Below, in pieces: positions 35,294 to 48,281 of a stretch of DNA of 64,000 bases. Positions within the stretch are counted from its first letter, which is position 1, and each line of letters opens with the position of its first letter. The stretch lies in assembly GCA_038503075.1 (NCBI GenBank), contig JBCAML010000003.1:1054001-1118000 (forward strand). Direction: 5' to 3'. The notes beneath the pieces were generated by a model. That model did not search any database. It had not been told where the DNA came from and saw only the letters and a program-made list of their open reading frames with translations. The translations under genes were made by a program, and so were the position numbers. This stretch comes from Gyromitra esculenta (lineage: Eukaryota; Ascomycota; Pezizomycetes; Pezizales; Discinaceae).

Positions 35294-37131
35294 TGTACTA
35301 GAAGCAGTCCGGTGGATGAGCCGGGTGCTATACCTAGTAATCAACCGGTACTGAAATTAGTAGCCTAGGATCTTCCTGTCAAAGACATGCTTTGTCAAAT
35401 GCTTTGGGGAAGGGGTACTAAAGATTTGGTCCAGATACGGCTATGGCAAGAGATGTGGTCGTCTGCGGTTGATTGCTAGTAGGCGGCAGCTGGCTTGGCT
35501 TGTGCGGCTCAGATGGGCGGGTAGGCTCGTGTCAATACATGGTATTCCACAAGGCTGCTCTGTGTAGCTATATATCTCGATCGAAACTGCAGTTAAAATA
35601 TGAAGATGGGTGGGGGGCACCCTAAGTTGGTTTTGATTAGAATAGGAAACTAGCAACGGTAAACCGTCGTGCGAGAATTTGACAACTACCGCTCAACATC
35701 TAAGGCGGTTAAAGTTACGAGTACCAAATAACGCCTGATCTTGGTTACTAGCTGCGGTCTCTCGGGATGGATGGATTTTATGTAGCTTCCCTGGTAATCC
35801 ATATATGTGCTGCGTCAAATAGCAGGCGCACAACTAAACGCATATGCTCTAATCACCGACTATCCATACCCTAGATGATCCCCAGATTTTTGGCGTTCTC
35901 TTATTTGGATAGATACCCGTAAGCGCAGTCCCCCATGTCTATGCATATGGCGCGCTTGTTTGAGTACCAGCTTGAACCGTCATGCCTAAGGCTATTAAAC
36001 TGCCCTGGGTTATCGCATACGTACATATGCATATGCCTAAAGCAAGCAAGGTACCGAGCTAGAATATGTAGGTTGTGGGTTTAGTGCTCGCAAAAAAAAA
36101 GGTCTATGCACGGTTTGCTACCTGGCCCATATATTGAACACATCGAGCCAATCAGTTCCCCCCTTTAGACAAGCACACGAGGTGATGTAGGAGTATTGCA
36201 TATATAATTAATCATCAAATATCACTCGAGCTATTTAGGTGGTTCGCCGTTTTTTGTAGGCGCGATTCCAGATTCATGTATATGTGCACGTAGTACATAC
36301 AGCGAGGAAATAATGCCTACCTGGAGATAAGAGGCGAGTTATAGTGAAGGAAACGTTCACTCGTACGCATGTGAGCTGTCTTCACTACATGTACATAGGA
36401 TGCATGAAAGTGACGCACATTTCGCTTGGTAGCGAGCATATCGCACCTCTTGTAACTCCAAAAATCCCAAGATTCCCATTAGGGCATGTATTCTCTATGC
36501 AGAGAGATAAAATTCCACCTCGAAACTCTTCAAAAAGGCGGCTATTAGGGGGAGAAATTGCGCCATGAACAAAAGAGGGACGGGATGGGCTGGATTTATG
36601 CACCGAACACGCCTTTATTTTCTTATCAGAAATGAAATCTACATCGTCTAATTGGCCTTCATTGAACTTGGCAGCTTTGGGGACATGCTGTTGTGGGTGG
36701 CTATATAGCTCCTGATTGTAATACGCATCACCTTTGTGTACCCTATATACATCTAACTATACCACATCCACAGGACAGCCAGCAAAAACGAAACATGTCA
36801 CTTCAAATAGTGTACACCCTAACTGCGGATTTGATCGCTTATTCTTATTATATTTTGTATTTTCACTCGAGACGCCAAACCTCGGATTAGCGACTCGAAA
36901 GACGCTGCCGAATTTATAAGCGCCTGGTACCCAAGCAACTACCTGAGTAATGACTAAGACTCGCCCCCAGTCTACCGAAAGCCATTAGCGACTTCCTAAT
37001 TGTACACAGGTACAAAAGCGCTTTAGTCAAAGCACGGGCATTCTACAGCCAAAGACAGGCGTTCCCAATCGTGACAAATAACCTTATAATTTTAGTACGA
37101 AGCCGAATCTAGCAGCCACATAGCGCGGCAC

Positions 37132-37308
37132 AGTCTCCCCCGGTTACTCGGCGAATCCGGGGAGTTGGCGAACAGGGGTATAGATTATCAAGAGACAGAA
37201 CATTCCTTAGTGCCTGCCAGTGGCTAAACACCCAACTTTCGCCTTTACCGACTCCCCCTTGTTCGCCAACTATCCGGTTCCATCAAGTAACCGGGCCCGG
37301 GAGAGACT
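37132..37308. mobile_element. MITE-like element with imperfect terminal inverted repeats
   Basis: The ends AGTCTC (37132) and GAGACT (ends 37308) are complementary. Internal matching blocks follow in the same order from each end: GGTTAC/GTAACC, then AATCCGG-like sequence, then a perfect 12-mer AGTTGGCGAACA at 37163 opposed by its complement at 37260. The arms are about 50-55 nt around a core of about 75 nt with no ORF. The AGTC-type terminus is like pogo/Fot1 elements of the Tc1/mariner superfamily, but a clear TA duplication is not visible, so family is inference. Confidence 0.6.
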
Positions 37309-40300
37309 ATTTTTCGTTCCATCGTATATGGCCTTGCATGGTAGTATTCACGACAAATCACTCGAAGATAGCAGGGGCGATAACCGTATGTAGATCTTTA
37401 CGTAAACCCCAGTTGTGCTAGATATCCAGACATCATACCATACGGCAGTTGCATGAAAAACTAAAGAAGGATAGCTACAGCATCGCGCGCGCACAATTCC
37501 ATCGCGGAATTCGGGGGGCCGAATCACATGAGAGGCGTACGTACGATACGGAGTTCGGGTACCGAAACAAAGATCTTGCCCATGTAGCCAATGATTTGAC
37601 TCACCACGCTCGGAGCTCGGAGTGATTAGTCTCTGGCCGAGTAATCGGTTTCAACAACGGTTTGTTAGCACTAGCTTGCTGTTATGCAAGGGGGTTACGA
37701 CGGGTTGATGTACTGTAATCACCATCATTTCCAAATCTTTTTTTTATTTTTTTCGTAAAGGGGATGGTTTTGTTCGGATCACCTTCCCCAAAAATTGCAA
37801 ACTGCACCCATGGATCCGGATATCCAGTCAATGTCAAAGCAAAAAAAAAAAAAAGAGTCAATGCTATGGTGTGGTCAAGCTCCTATAGCTACGTATATCG
37901 TGGCCGGAGATTGAATTCACAATTTCTTAGTAATAAAAACTCAAATTAAGACACTTTACGAGATCTGCAACTGCTGAGAAATCCGCACTGCTGGCTGCGC
38001 GAAATGCGCATCGACCAATATTAATTTAATCTGTCGTGCTCGCACACGCTATATTACATAAATATTAGTTACTAAGCGTAAATTCATTCGGTATATGGGG
38101 TAGAATTGGCAGGGTCTAAAGTTTCCATCGTTCTGGTAAGGTTTACAACGATCACTGGAACATTCTGCTTAAACCAGTCATTTGGGATCCCATTCCCCCA
38201 TTCTGTCGTAGCACGAAATAATATATGGATCGACAATTACCTAGCGAAGTACGTATGCGCTCTAGAAAAAAAATGGTATTACTAAATAGTGCAGTTATCT
38301 TCTTGGTAATTCAGTAACAGCGTCTCCTTTGAAGTAGCGATTTGAGGTGACACCAAACCCATCTGTTCATCCGATGGCGGTTTCTTCCTCGCTTCCATCG
38401 TATGTAATAGAGTTAATATTGCCAGTAGCAATTCCCAACGAAGGAAATGCTTCCTACTGTCTACTCCACAGCCCAGCCTTTAGATATCCGAAAGGGGAAA
38501 CTAAAGTTCACGTAATGTAGTAGTATTGTCTGGCGTACCCGTTTGAGCCCTTTATATTCCCGGGGGGTACTCAAGTTTCCCTTCTTGGGAAATGTGTAAT
38601 CTGATGGATGTGAAACTGTTTCAACGGTAGAATTCGAACGCCGACTACATTTCGGAAGCAGGTGGAAGTGTGCTAGACAGGACATGGAGTACGGATAGCG
38701 TCAAAAAATACGATTCAAATCAGGCTTGGAATCTTCGGAATTCCAACGCCGTGTGATCTAGAAGCAGGCATTTGATTGGTTTGGCCTGAGAGGTTATTTC
38801 GGCTGATTTGTTGGGGAGGGGGGGAATTATGCACCAATTCCATTTCCATGCAGCATATAAACAAAGGGTGCCTTACCCTAGAACACGCGACTCTGATTCG
38901 ATCTGGGAAACTGAGCAACGATATGCAGTCCGTGATGAATTAGGCGGTTACGTAGAGATGTGCGTGTGGACGCTCCAGAAAAGCTAAGCTGCTCACGAGG
39001 GTTGCGGCTCCCCGATAGGGCTGAAAGCCGGAGAAACGGTAACGTTAACCAGCAATTGGCATTTGATCTTTGATCATTCTAGAGATCAACAGATTTTCAC
39101 TGTCGACTGGTGCGCGGCGTAGTCTTGATCTTTTATTTAAAAACTAAGGGTGTCTCGATATAGCTCGCTAGGGTCCACTTGGGAATTCCTTCTAGCTGGT
39201 GACAGCTGAAGACCTATGAAGCACTTCTATCCCGAATCGATGTCACCCACCTGAGGCTGGCAATCTATCGATATGGCTATCTTCTTTAGCATCCCGAGAG
39301 TTCAGAGCAGAGATCTAAATAGCTAGGCTACTCAGCTCAGGAATGCACCGTTCCGTGTCTGTTTTCGCTCCCTCGTAAACGCAGCGAGCAGAACACATGT
39401 ACCTTTTCCACGCCGCCGCCCTGCATTATAATTAGCTATAGCCATAGTTAACTGGTGTCTGCTCCCGACACATACATGTAGAGTACATGCCTTTCCTCGT
39501 AAACCTGCGCCGCAATTGAAGAGTTTCTCCGTGTGAAACAGCCACGTGTGGGAGTTGTTCCATAGTCACCAACCTGCGTACAGACAGATGCCTGAAGGCT
39601 CGGGTCGCGGGAAAATTGCCTCAACCCAAACCTGTCAACCAACGAGTGCGAGGCTAAATCTCACGATTCTCCAAATCGCCAGCCGGCATATAACTATATT
39701 CGTTTAAACCCTTCACGAATAGCAGTAGTGTAGCGCAGTGTACAGTGTCTTCAAACACGAGCCATATCGAACATGTAGCTAACTATAGTGGCCTGCAAAC
39801 GACAGTAAACGCTCCCGCCCATGCAACACCACAGCCCACGCATGATCCGATGGGAGCCGACAGTACTCGCCCAAGCATCGCGAGCACGGAAGAAGCAAAT
39901 AATAATAAATAACAATAATAATAAAAAGAGACGAAATGCAACTGTATCCGACGTCATCTCTATAATTTATTGACCTATCGTAATGAAGCTGGCGTCACCA
40001 CGTCGGGGCCGCCCGTTCCACATGCGTATCTGTGGGAGAAAACAAAATTGTATCTAGCTTCCCCCCCCTCCTCCCCTAGAAACATACGAGGACCAAGAAA
40101 TTTATTCCAAATTTAGAGCTTTCATAGGCGTCCGATTTTTTTCTCTCTCTCTCCACACACCTCAATATTCGATACATGTGATAGAAAAAACCCTCCCCCG
40201 CCCGCCCGCTCGAAAACCCCGCGCAACAAAAGAAAGAAAAAACTGTCTTAGACAAATCCAAATCCAAAAAAACCGAAATGACCGTAAAACCTTCAAGAGA

Positions 40301-40710
40301 GAGTGTGTGGAGAAAGTTAAAAAAAAAAACCAGGTGACAAGCAAAATACCAAAACCCAGTACTCCAGAAAACCCCATTCTTTGCCCATGCCCACACCCCC
40401 CCCCAAACATAGACATCATGCATCTTTACGTCGTTTGCTCGTTTCCACCTTCCCTGGGAAAACCCTCCCCCCCTCTCCAAAAGCCCCTCCCGCATTTATC
40501 TGGTACATTCCGTCTCTAATATGAACCGCAAAAGAAACCCCAAGTAAAAAAATCAAAAATCAAAAGTACTCCCAATCCTGTATCCTGAATGAAGAGGCGC
40601 GAACTTGTCCTCGAATCAAAACACCGTAACAAAATGAAAAGTAAAAGAGAGAAGAACAAAAAAAACAACCACCACCACCAACCATCCCGCTAGGAAATCT
40701 ATGTTATGAT

Positions 40711-41780
40711 TTACAAGTGCTCTTGTTTTATTTGCATAGGCGGAGAACTCGAAGCATGCGAATGTGAAGGAGATGAGTGGTGATCGTCGTAGTAGTATTG
40801 GGAAGAGAAAAATGATGGGTCTGGAGATTCTACAGAGAGAGCTATTAGTTTTTTGATGGTCGATAAGATAAACTGCTGAGAGCGGAATAATACATACCAG
40901 CTAGGTGGGCATAGCTGAGGGAGAACGGGCTCATGGTATTCTCATCAAAGACCAGCGAGCTCTTTGGAGTCATGTAATCGCTCATGGAGTTATGGTAACT
41001 CGAGGATATCCGTGTCGAAGGCAGGGGGAGGTAGGACTGTTCAGGGGCAGATGAGCTCAGTGGGCCGCAGGTAGCATCGATTACTGATGATAGCGTTGGC
41101 TGAGAATAGGAAGAATAGATATATTGGTTATTCGAGTTATGGTAGTCTGCAAGCGCAGGAATGTCACTTGAGAGTGCTCCATTCGCCGAGGGATAATATG
41201 GAGTTGGGGCTGATGATGAGTATGGATTTGTGTTGCTGCTAGCTGCGCTTCGGTATTGTGAAGGATAGCCAGATGAAGTTGTGTACGCGGACTGGTTTAG
41301 AGGGGGGAGATAGTTTTCTCTGGATAAGGGTGTGTCTTGATCGCTGCTCAGATGTGCTGATAGCGATGGAGGAGAAGATACGAGTGGCTGCTCTGCGGAT
41401 GATTCCCGAGTGGATCGACCGTCTGTGTCTTCACCGTTTGGAGAAATAGAACGTGAGGCAGCCCGGCGCTCGAGGTCTTCAAGACGACGCTTCAATTTTT
41501 TACCTAAACAACAGAACTATTAGGAAAACCGATAACCCCCTCAACACAAAAAGGCTTAAAGCAAACAAAAAAACTTACGGTAGTTGCGCTGAGCGATCCG
41601 GTTCTGTATTCTTCTGCGCTCAGCAAGATCTGATATTTTAGTCCAATCTTCATCCGGATTTGTGCTGCCTCTGAACTCTGTTGTCGACGAGCTGGTTACT
41701 CTAGTAGCGGGCCTAGCGTTGTAGTGAGGGGCCGAGGCCATTATAGGTGCTGGGAAGGTATACTGAGCTTGATGGTTCAT
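40711..41780 (-). CDS. bZIP-type transcription factor with a degenerate zipper
   Basis: Predicted nuclear DNA-binding regulator. Minus-strand exons 41579..41780, 40898..41503, 40711..40829; 308 aa. The basic region ERRRIQNRIAQRNYRKKLK near residues 53-72 has the bZIP N-x7-R signature and is split by the first intron (GTAAGT donor, phase 1), a common place for fungal bZIP introns. After KRRLEDLERRA no heptad of leucines continues, so dimerisation by a standard long zipper looks doubtful. The rest is Ser/Tyr/Pro-rich and low complexity (YPSQYRSAASSNTNPYSSS). The last intron (GTATGT donor, ACTAATAG branch, CTGTAG acceptor) leads to an exon ending MQIKQEHL; without it the frame would stop at 40845. 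Ortholog not identified. Confidence 0.8.
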
Positions 41781-44700
41781 GTCGAGGGGAACGATTATTG
41801 TATCAAGATACGAGGGGAAGTAGTAGTAGACTTATGTCAGATTCGAGTTTTTATTTGTTTCTTCAATGATTTCTCGGAAAAACCCAAGTCGAGGTAAGAT
41901 AGATGCGTAAAGCTTGGACGGGAGGAACTGAAGAAGATGAGGAAGCCCCAACTTAAGTACTGACGAACTGTTCCACCCTCTCCTGCAGTCCAGCCTTACT
42001 CTCCCGAAGGAACAAGCAGAGAACATTCTGTGCGGATAGAATCCTCAATTTTGGAAAGGGCAGACATGGTGTGTAGCACAGCCATGCGAGTCGCCACATT
42101 TGGCATCGCCCGGGATCTGACCAAGCACCTTACATCCAAAGCATCCCTTGTATTCATTTTTAGACTTGAGTGGGAGGGATGGTTCTTGCTCTGGTGGGTG
42201 TGCTGGGGAGGGCAGACCGCACCACTAGCGGTCGTAAGGCCAGGCGGGGCGCAAATGTCCATTTCTGGAGCCTGGCGGAGTTAAACGGTTGCTTAAGCTT
42301 GGGAATGTACGCAAATGGAGGAGCAGTTACAGCCACCTTCCCCCAGACCAAACCCCAAACCCAACCGTGCGCTACCGTTACATAACTTTATTCAGGACTC
42401 ACATACTCTCGCCGGGTCTGTCGAGGGACGAGATAACTGGCAGTCCCGCTTAAATGCGCGCTTGGTTATCCGCTTTGGAGGTTATCTGGGCACGAGTTGA
42501 ACCACGAGCTGTGGGGTTGTTGGGTGGGCTCTGGGTGGTGGTGGCCATGGTGGGTGTGGCTGCAGGTGTCTCTGCCATGGCGCTATGCATTACGATTTGA
42601 TTTCAGTGCTAGGCACAGAGCTGAAAGATATGCGCAAGATATTTACTTAGGTACTACATATATGTGTATACCATCCACCGACAGTCACAGCAGTCGGAAT
42701 GAAATGAAAAAAGCCCAATTACAAAAACAGTTAACTTATCGAATTTGTTTACCGTGTTTCGTCGACCCTGGCAAGACCTAGCAGGAAGCCAGGATCGCCC
42801 TTTACCTAGACCAAGCTGGGTTAAGCTATGGCAGGCTGGCCGTTGGGTCTGTAAATAATAATAGAAAAAGCAACTGTCACCCTTTGCCGGTCGGCGGCAA
42901 CTATGAGCGCGCTCGAGTGCGCCCACATGCAGCAAAAAGCAATATGGGCAAGCATTTCCTGGGGAAATTATTCCAGAACGATTCACCACCAGTTGCTGTC
43001 AGTATCAAGCAGTGCGCCAGAGGCATATATGTAGCCAATCGCCAGTCGTGTTTATTAGATATAGGCATTCAGCACCGGTTGGAGCTCGGGTCTCTGTCGT
43101 CTTGCGGCATGGCCAGTAAACACCCCTGGAACGCTAGGTATCGGAGCCGATTCCGCGCAAGCGGCACAGCACAGGTATCCCGAGAATGGAAGAAGCCGTC
43201 CTGTTCAAATATCGAGTGTGGCACAGCTAAATTGCTGGTTCGAGTTTTCCCCCAATTGGGATCCGTATCGTGCAAACACCAGAAAGCTGAAATGCGTAGT
43301 GTACTTGCAAGTACAGCACGCTGATACCGAATCGCCTGTAGCAATTACCCAGTCTGTCTGCCATTTCACTGCTATTATTCTGGGCTTGCACGGTATATCA
43401 AACGACAAGTGCACAGCAGCGACACTCCATAATCTGTAACTACGCAGATGGCGCTGGGCTGTAGATCCGGATGACTGTTTTTCAATTTAGCCAGCCCAAG
43501 GATGCAGAACTCTTGGCCTAGGGCGGGCGCAGGTGACAACCAACAAACCGAATTGGCAAGGGTCATGGGTATCATCAGCCTTATGTATATCCTGTCAAAA
43601 TAAAGATATCACTCCGGCCTAAATCGGAACCGCGAGTGTGGTCCATGCAGTTCCCTTTGCCGAAGGTGGGGAAAAATACCCAACCAAGAATCCCAGATGG
43701 GGGTCTTCGATCCATGGCTTTTCTACATTTCAGCCTTGGGGAACCCTCCTTCTCCCCCATTCCTTTGCGTGCATCATTCGAATGCATAAGTCGTTATAGA
43801 TATCTGTGTTGAACAGGAAAAGGGTGTTGTATTGGTTTTTTGTTTCCCTTGCAGAAAGGCAAATGCAAAGTTCACCCAACCGATTCGCAAGGAGATCCAT
43901 AACCCTCCCACAGCCCTATCCCCGCACTCGTAGCACAATTTATCGCTGCATGCAAAAGGGAATTTCTATCCACGCGCGACAGAGCTTAAAGTACGTTTTA
44001 TGGCATCCATGGCACAGGTTACTAATTCGAGTAAGGATGGTTTAGCGCACTAGCTCGATGCTGAAACTCATGCTAGCTGCCTTCCCTTTTTTGTAGACCG
44101 TACGTGCTGTGCTATACCAACGATAAGGCACAGCTGCGATAAGTTACAAACCTAAATTGATAATGCAACAAAACCAAACGTGAGTTATTGATTTGAATCT
44201 CTAAACGCTCAATGCATGCGAAGCACAGTTGTGCACACAAGGACGAACCAAATCGATACAGTATATATATATGCGTGTGCATATGTGCAGTGCTATCGTG
44301 TTTACCTCACGAAACTGCTGGGGAAGGGTTTCAGAGCGCTAATGTTACTATTTCGTTTACCAGATACAGGTTAGACCAGAGCTTGTCCGGGACTCGTCAT
44401 ATATGCGCGATGCGCGATGCACCGCATCTGCCATCTGCAGACCCTTGCCATATTTATTCCGCGATTGAACATCACCAGCATAGAGGTACGGTTCGTATTA
44501 CTCAGGAGGTTGTAAGGCAGTTACGTTGCAGTATCGTGCGGGTGATGATGACAAAGGGGGCTGCACCTTTAGGGAAGCTCGACAGTAACCGCTTGTGGTT
44601 TGAGTCCTGCGCGAGTTTTTAGAAGTCGTGATATATCCGCAGGTTAATCTATTCCATATACTCACGCTAACTTGCAAGTAAACCATACCAGAAGAGTCGC

Positions 44701-47700
44701 AAAGATAAACCCAACGCGGAGCTAACCAGGCCAAAACCGGTGTTCCGCTCGGTAAATACGCAAATACGGGGTGCGTTGCACTGCTTATATTACCGTAGGG
44801 TCGAGACTGATCGTGATATCAGATAATCTATCTCGCGTTCTGGGATAATATATTCCAATGATGCCACTTCACGATAGTAACCAGGAAGATGGATACTCAT
44901 TTTCCCCACAGTCATTCCCCTCGCCGTGTTACTTGTATGCTTGACGAAACCCTCCTGTTTACGATGATCGAATTTAGCTATATATACACACGGGTTGCCG
45001 ATGTAGCTTTGCTGTAGAGAGCTGCTAGCCCGATCCGTAGTGAACCCTAATATTTGCGCTGGATTAACAGTTGAAGCCACAATTGCAAGCACACCCGGGA
45101 TCGGAATGCATAAACTCCAGTTGCATCCGGCCTTCACATAGAGCCGTAGATCTATAGCTTATGCGGACCTGGCTACAGAGTGGCTATTGCAGTACGTTTG
45201 CTTGCATTGATAGATCTAGCAAGCTAATTTCAACAATACTACAGCATATTATGCGACTAAGAGAGAACCACCTTTAGTAATCCGTTTATGTCGCTAGAAG
45301 GTTTCCGGCTTTGGGAATCTATCCCCACACCAACGGTGATGACGGGTTAGCGAGGATTCGCTCGCTGCAGCTATTATTCTCTGCAGTTGATTCTGTGCAG
45401 GCCAAGCATGATTGCGGCTATGCCAACACCCAGTCCAGTCAACTCCCGCCAAAGGACGCCACAAGAACACCTCAGGAACAAAGAGTAAACCCGTCGCGTT
45501 TTGCATTTGCTATTTGTGAAAGAATGAAAAAAAAGAAAAAATATACCTCTGTTCTCGCATGGCATCAAATATAGCAAGCCACTCATGCCCCCGGAGCGAC
45601 AGAGACATCTGTAGCGATTGGTGGCTAAAGCAGAAGCCAAAAATGCACATCGATACGCTATAGCCAGCAGTTGGATCAATCTAGTCTCAGAATAACCGTG
45701 GAAGCCGAGAGAGATGTTCTAGAAGCCCACGGCGGAAGGTGTTGAAGCTGGCAACTCCACGGAGGTGGTGGAATCTGCTGCGGCTGGGAGGTCAAGTGAT
45801 GTGTAGTTCACATGACGGGAGGAATCGCCAAAGTATCACCACACAGATGCGGGATTTCGATGGGATCATAAGACATTCCATACGAGAGTCCGTCGACAGC
45901 GAGGAAGGTGATTAGCTCGGGCTGCATGACTACACGTACTTACATGATGTGTGTCCAGCGACACTGTAGAGTAGAGTATGGAGTCGTCGAGCAAGCGCCG
46001 GTAGTTGCATGCCACGGTACGGCGATGCCCAAGACGCGGCGGATAGGGCTGCATTCTCCTGTGAGGGATATCTGGGTTCTGGTGAATCGAGTCTGTCTGA
46101 CTGGGCCAAGCGATTCGCCTGGTAGGGCTGAGCGTTGTTCCAGCCACTCAGGCCCCAGCTACGTCATTGCTGCTCGCCAGTTCGGCCAGACCGCTGCTCC
46201 GAACCTGTCCGAACTTCGGGCCTAGATCGGGATCATCTGCGGATCAGCTTATCTGCAACTTCTGCTTGGGCCTGGAGAAGCAAGCAGTTATCATACATAT
46301 TGCCAGGCAGGCGTCTTGTGTAGGGCTGGCTGGGTTCCAAGAACCCATATCGTATCATGCATTCTGTTCAGCTGAGGATAGGGCTGAACGTTTGCGGGGT
46401 ATTCACAGAGTCCTGGATCATGAACTATTCCTTCATGGGAACTCCAGAGTTTCGATGGTGGGCTACGTATTTGTTTTTCTATGTGTTTAAAATGAGGTGA
46501 ATTTCCGCAAAATACACTTTGGAATGTAGCCAGCCGCGTAAAGCTTAAGGCTATTCCAACGGTATCCAATTAACAAACGAACGTTGAGAAGCACTGTGCA
46601 TAGCGAAATAATCGTCACATGCCTTGTAGTCTTGTGGAAATTTCCACATTCCTCGAAAAGCCTATCTGAGTAGCTGTTAGGATTGCGATGAAGAGGGCTG
46701 AGAAGAAACACTGGTTGAATCACCAATTCTATACAAACTATTCGCTATAGTTTCATATCCTGAAAAGTAAAATATAATAAAATCCCCCCCGTCTGATACT
46801 TGGCGTTTTTATTATTTCTGTTGGAAGAAAAAAAAAGAACATTTAGGCTGTGCCGCTAATAACGCTGTGCAACTGCTCCTCGGGAACATAGCGTATGCGT
46901 AATATTTTACGATATTATATTCCATATGCGCGCATGCTGAATGCATGATTTCCTACTTCACGCGTGGGCTGAAGGGCGTTTCCGAAAGAAAAGAAAAGAA
47001 AAAGGAACGAAACATGCAATTCCGATCATCCCGATACACTTTTGCTATCTCTTGCCGAGAACGAATGATTGGCATCGGCACCCGGACCTGTCGCAGCCCG
47101 AGTTCTGCCCATAAATTCCCGAGAGGGTTGCTTGCTAATTGCTTCGTGGCCTATGAAGGTCTGGAGAGTGTATTGCCGTATATGATATCGATGTAAACCA
47201 ACCGCCACTACCAAAGCGATACGCTGGACCATTCTACCTGGCACGCCAATCACTTTACACCGCGTGGCCTTGGGACATCAATTGGTAGAGGCCAGGATGT
47301 GCGGTCAGTTTAGTAATATTAATAGTACTCTAGAAACGAGGACTCGATTTAGAAGTTTGAACAATTTTTATAGAGCCAAGAGGTTCTAAAATAGCTTTAT
47401 AGTAAGTTCTCGATGCATAGAAGTATAGGCGTGAAAGTGAAGTTCGAGTTGACTTGTAGTATACATCATTGGTTACCATAGAGTTGGCATAATGAGCACA
47501 TTTCTGCAGTAGGCGACGCTGATGACAGAGGCATGAATGAGTGGAGCAGGAAGCGAAGATAGCCGTCATCCTTAGAATAAGAACGTGATAGTTTAAAGTA
47601 CACATGCATAGCTCCCTCAAAAACACATGCAGGCGCGTCCCGTTGCTCTCTGAAATTGGAAGTCATTACCTGTCACTCGATCGAAACTAATTATTTTTTA

Positions 47701-47838
47701 CGAGATATCGACATCAGACGTATATCTTCTACAGCAACATGTATGCTTATATATAAGCTCTCTGGGACGAATTGAAGTGTCGGAGAATGCATATAGATGA
47801 TGTATTGTAGACCTATACCTATCTCTAGAGGGCAAGAA
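41781..47838. other. Gene desert, left part
   Basis: About 6 kb upstream of the bZIP gene. Frames of up to 146 codons occur (for example 42884-43324), but they overlap frames on the other strand and carry no motif. No tRNA, rRNA or transposon protein was recognised. Confidence 0.5.
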
Positions 47839-48281
47839 TAAACGACTCTCTACTAGATGACTCTTTACTAAACTACTTCTCACTAAATGACTTAGTCGTT
47901 TAGCCCCGAAAGTATCCTTGTTTACAGAAGGTGAGGAAATGGTAGGGAGATGCAATTAGTGGGGGGGAACTGCCTCCCAGAGACTCTCCTTTTTGTGTAT
48001 TTGTGTTCGAGATATCTGTGAGTTCTTTGGGCCCAAAGTTGAAGATATCTAGATAATTGGGTTCACCAAACCCAAAGATTCAAAGATTCCGGATGGCCTG
48101 CTGGTCCTGAGACTATGCAACAACCTAGCAGGTTAAAGGTTTAACCCTTGCCCTGTCCCTTTTTATTTATCCTCGAGTCCAGACACAGATGGCAAATGAC
48201 TTCATCGTTTATTAACAGTGGTCAAAAACATGCCGGTTTTAAACGACCGGGTCATTTAGCAATAAATGATGAAGTCACTTA
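47839..48281. repeat. Foldback repeat element
   Basis: Contains nested inverted repeats. TAAACGACT at 47839 opposes AGTCGTTTA at 47894. The 20-mer at 47883-47902 opposes 48240-48259 with 17 of 20 positions complementary. The arm 48193-48216 (core TGACTTCATC) opposes 48258-48281 with 18 of 24. No ORF inside. This is probably a non-autonomous foldback transposon or its remnant. Confidence 0.5.

Larger units (their letters stand above)
33678..40710. other. Gene-poor interval, 7 kb
   Basis: No frame has recognisable motifs. It contains a GTG-rich microsatellite (35266-35293), a 177-bp MITE-like element (37132-37308), two TACATGTA palindromes (36386, 39473) and several homopolymer runs. The right end is the 3' flank of the bZIP gene. 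Confidence 0.55.

Noticed and set aside
37840..37856. Poly-A run as a retroposon tail
   Set aside because: No adjacent reverse-transcriptase remnant or target duplication; homopolymer runs are common across the window.
42884..43324. 146-codon plus-strand frame in the desert
   Set aside because: No motif, overlapped by comparable frames on the other strand, and no splice or start context; likely chance.
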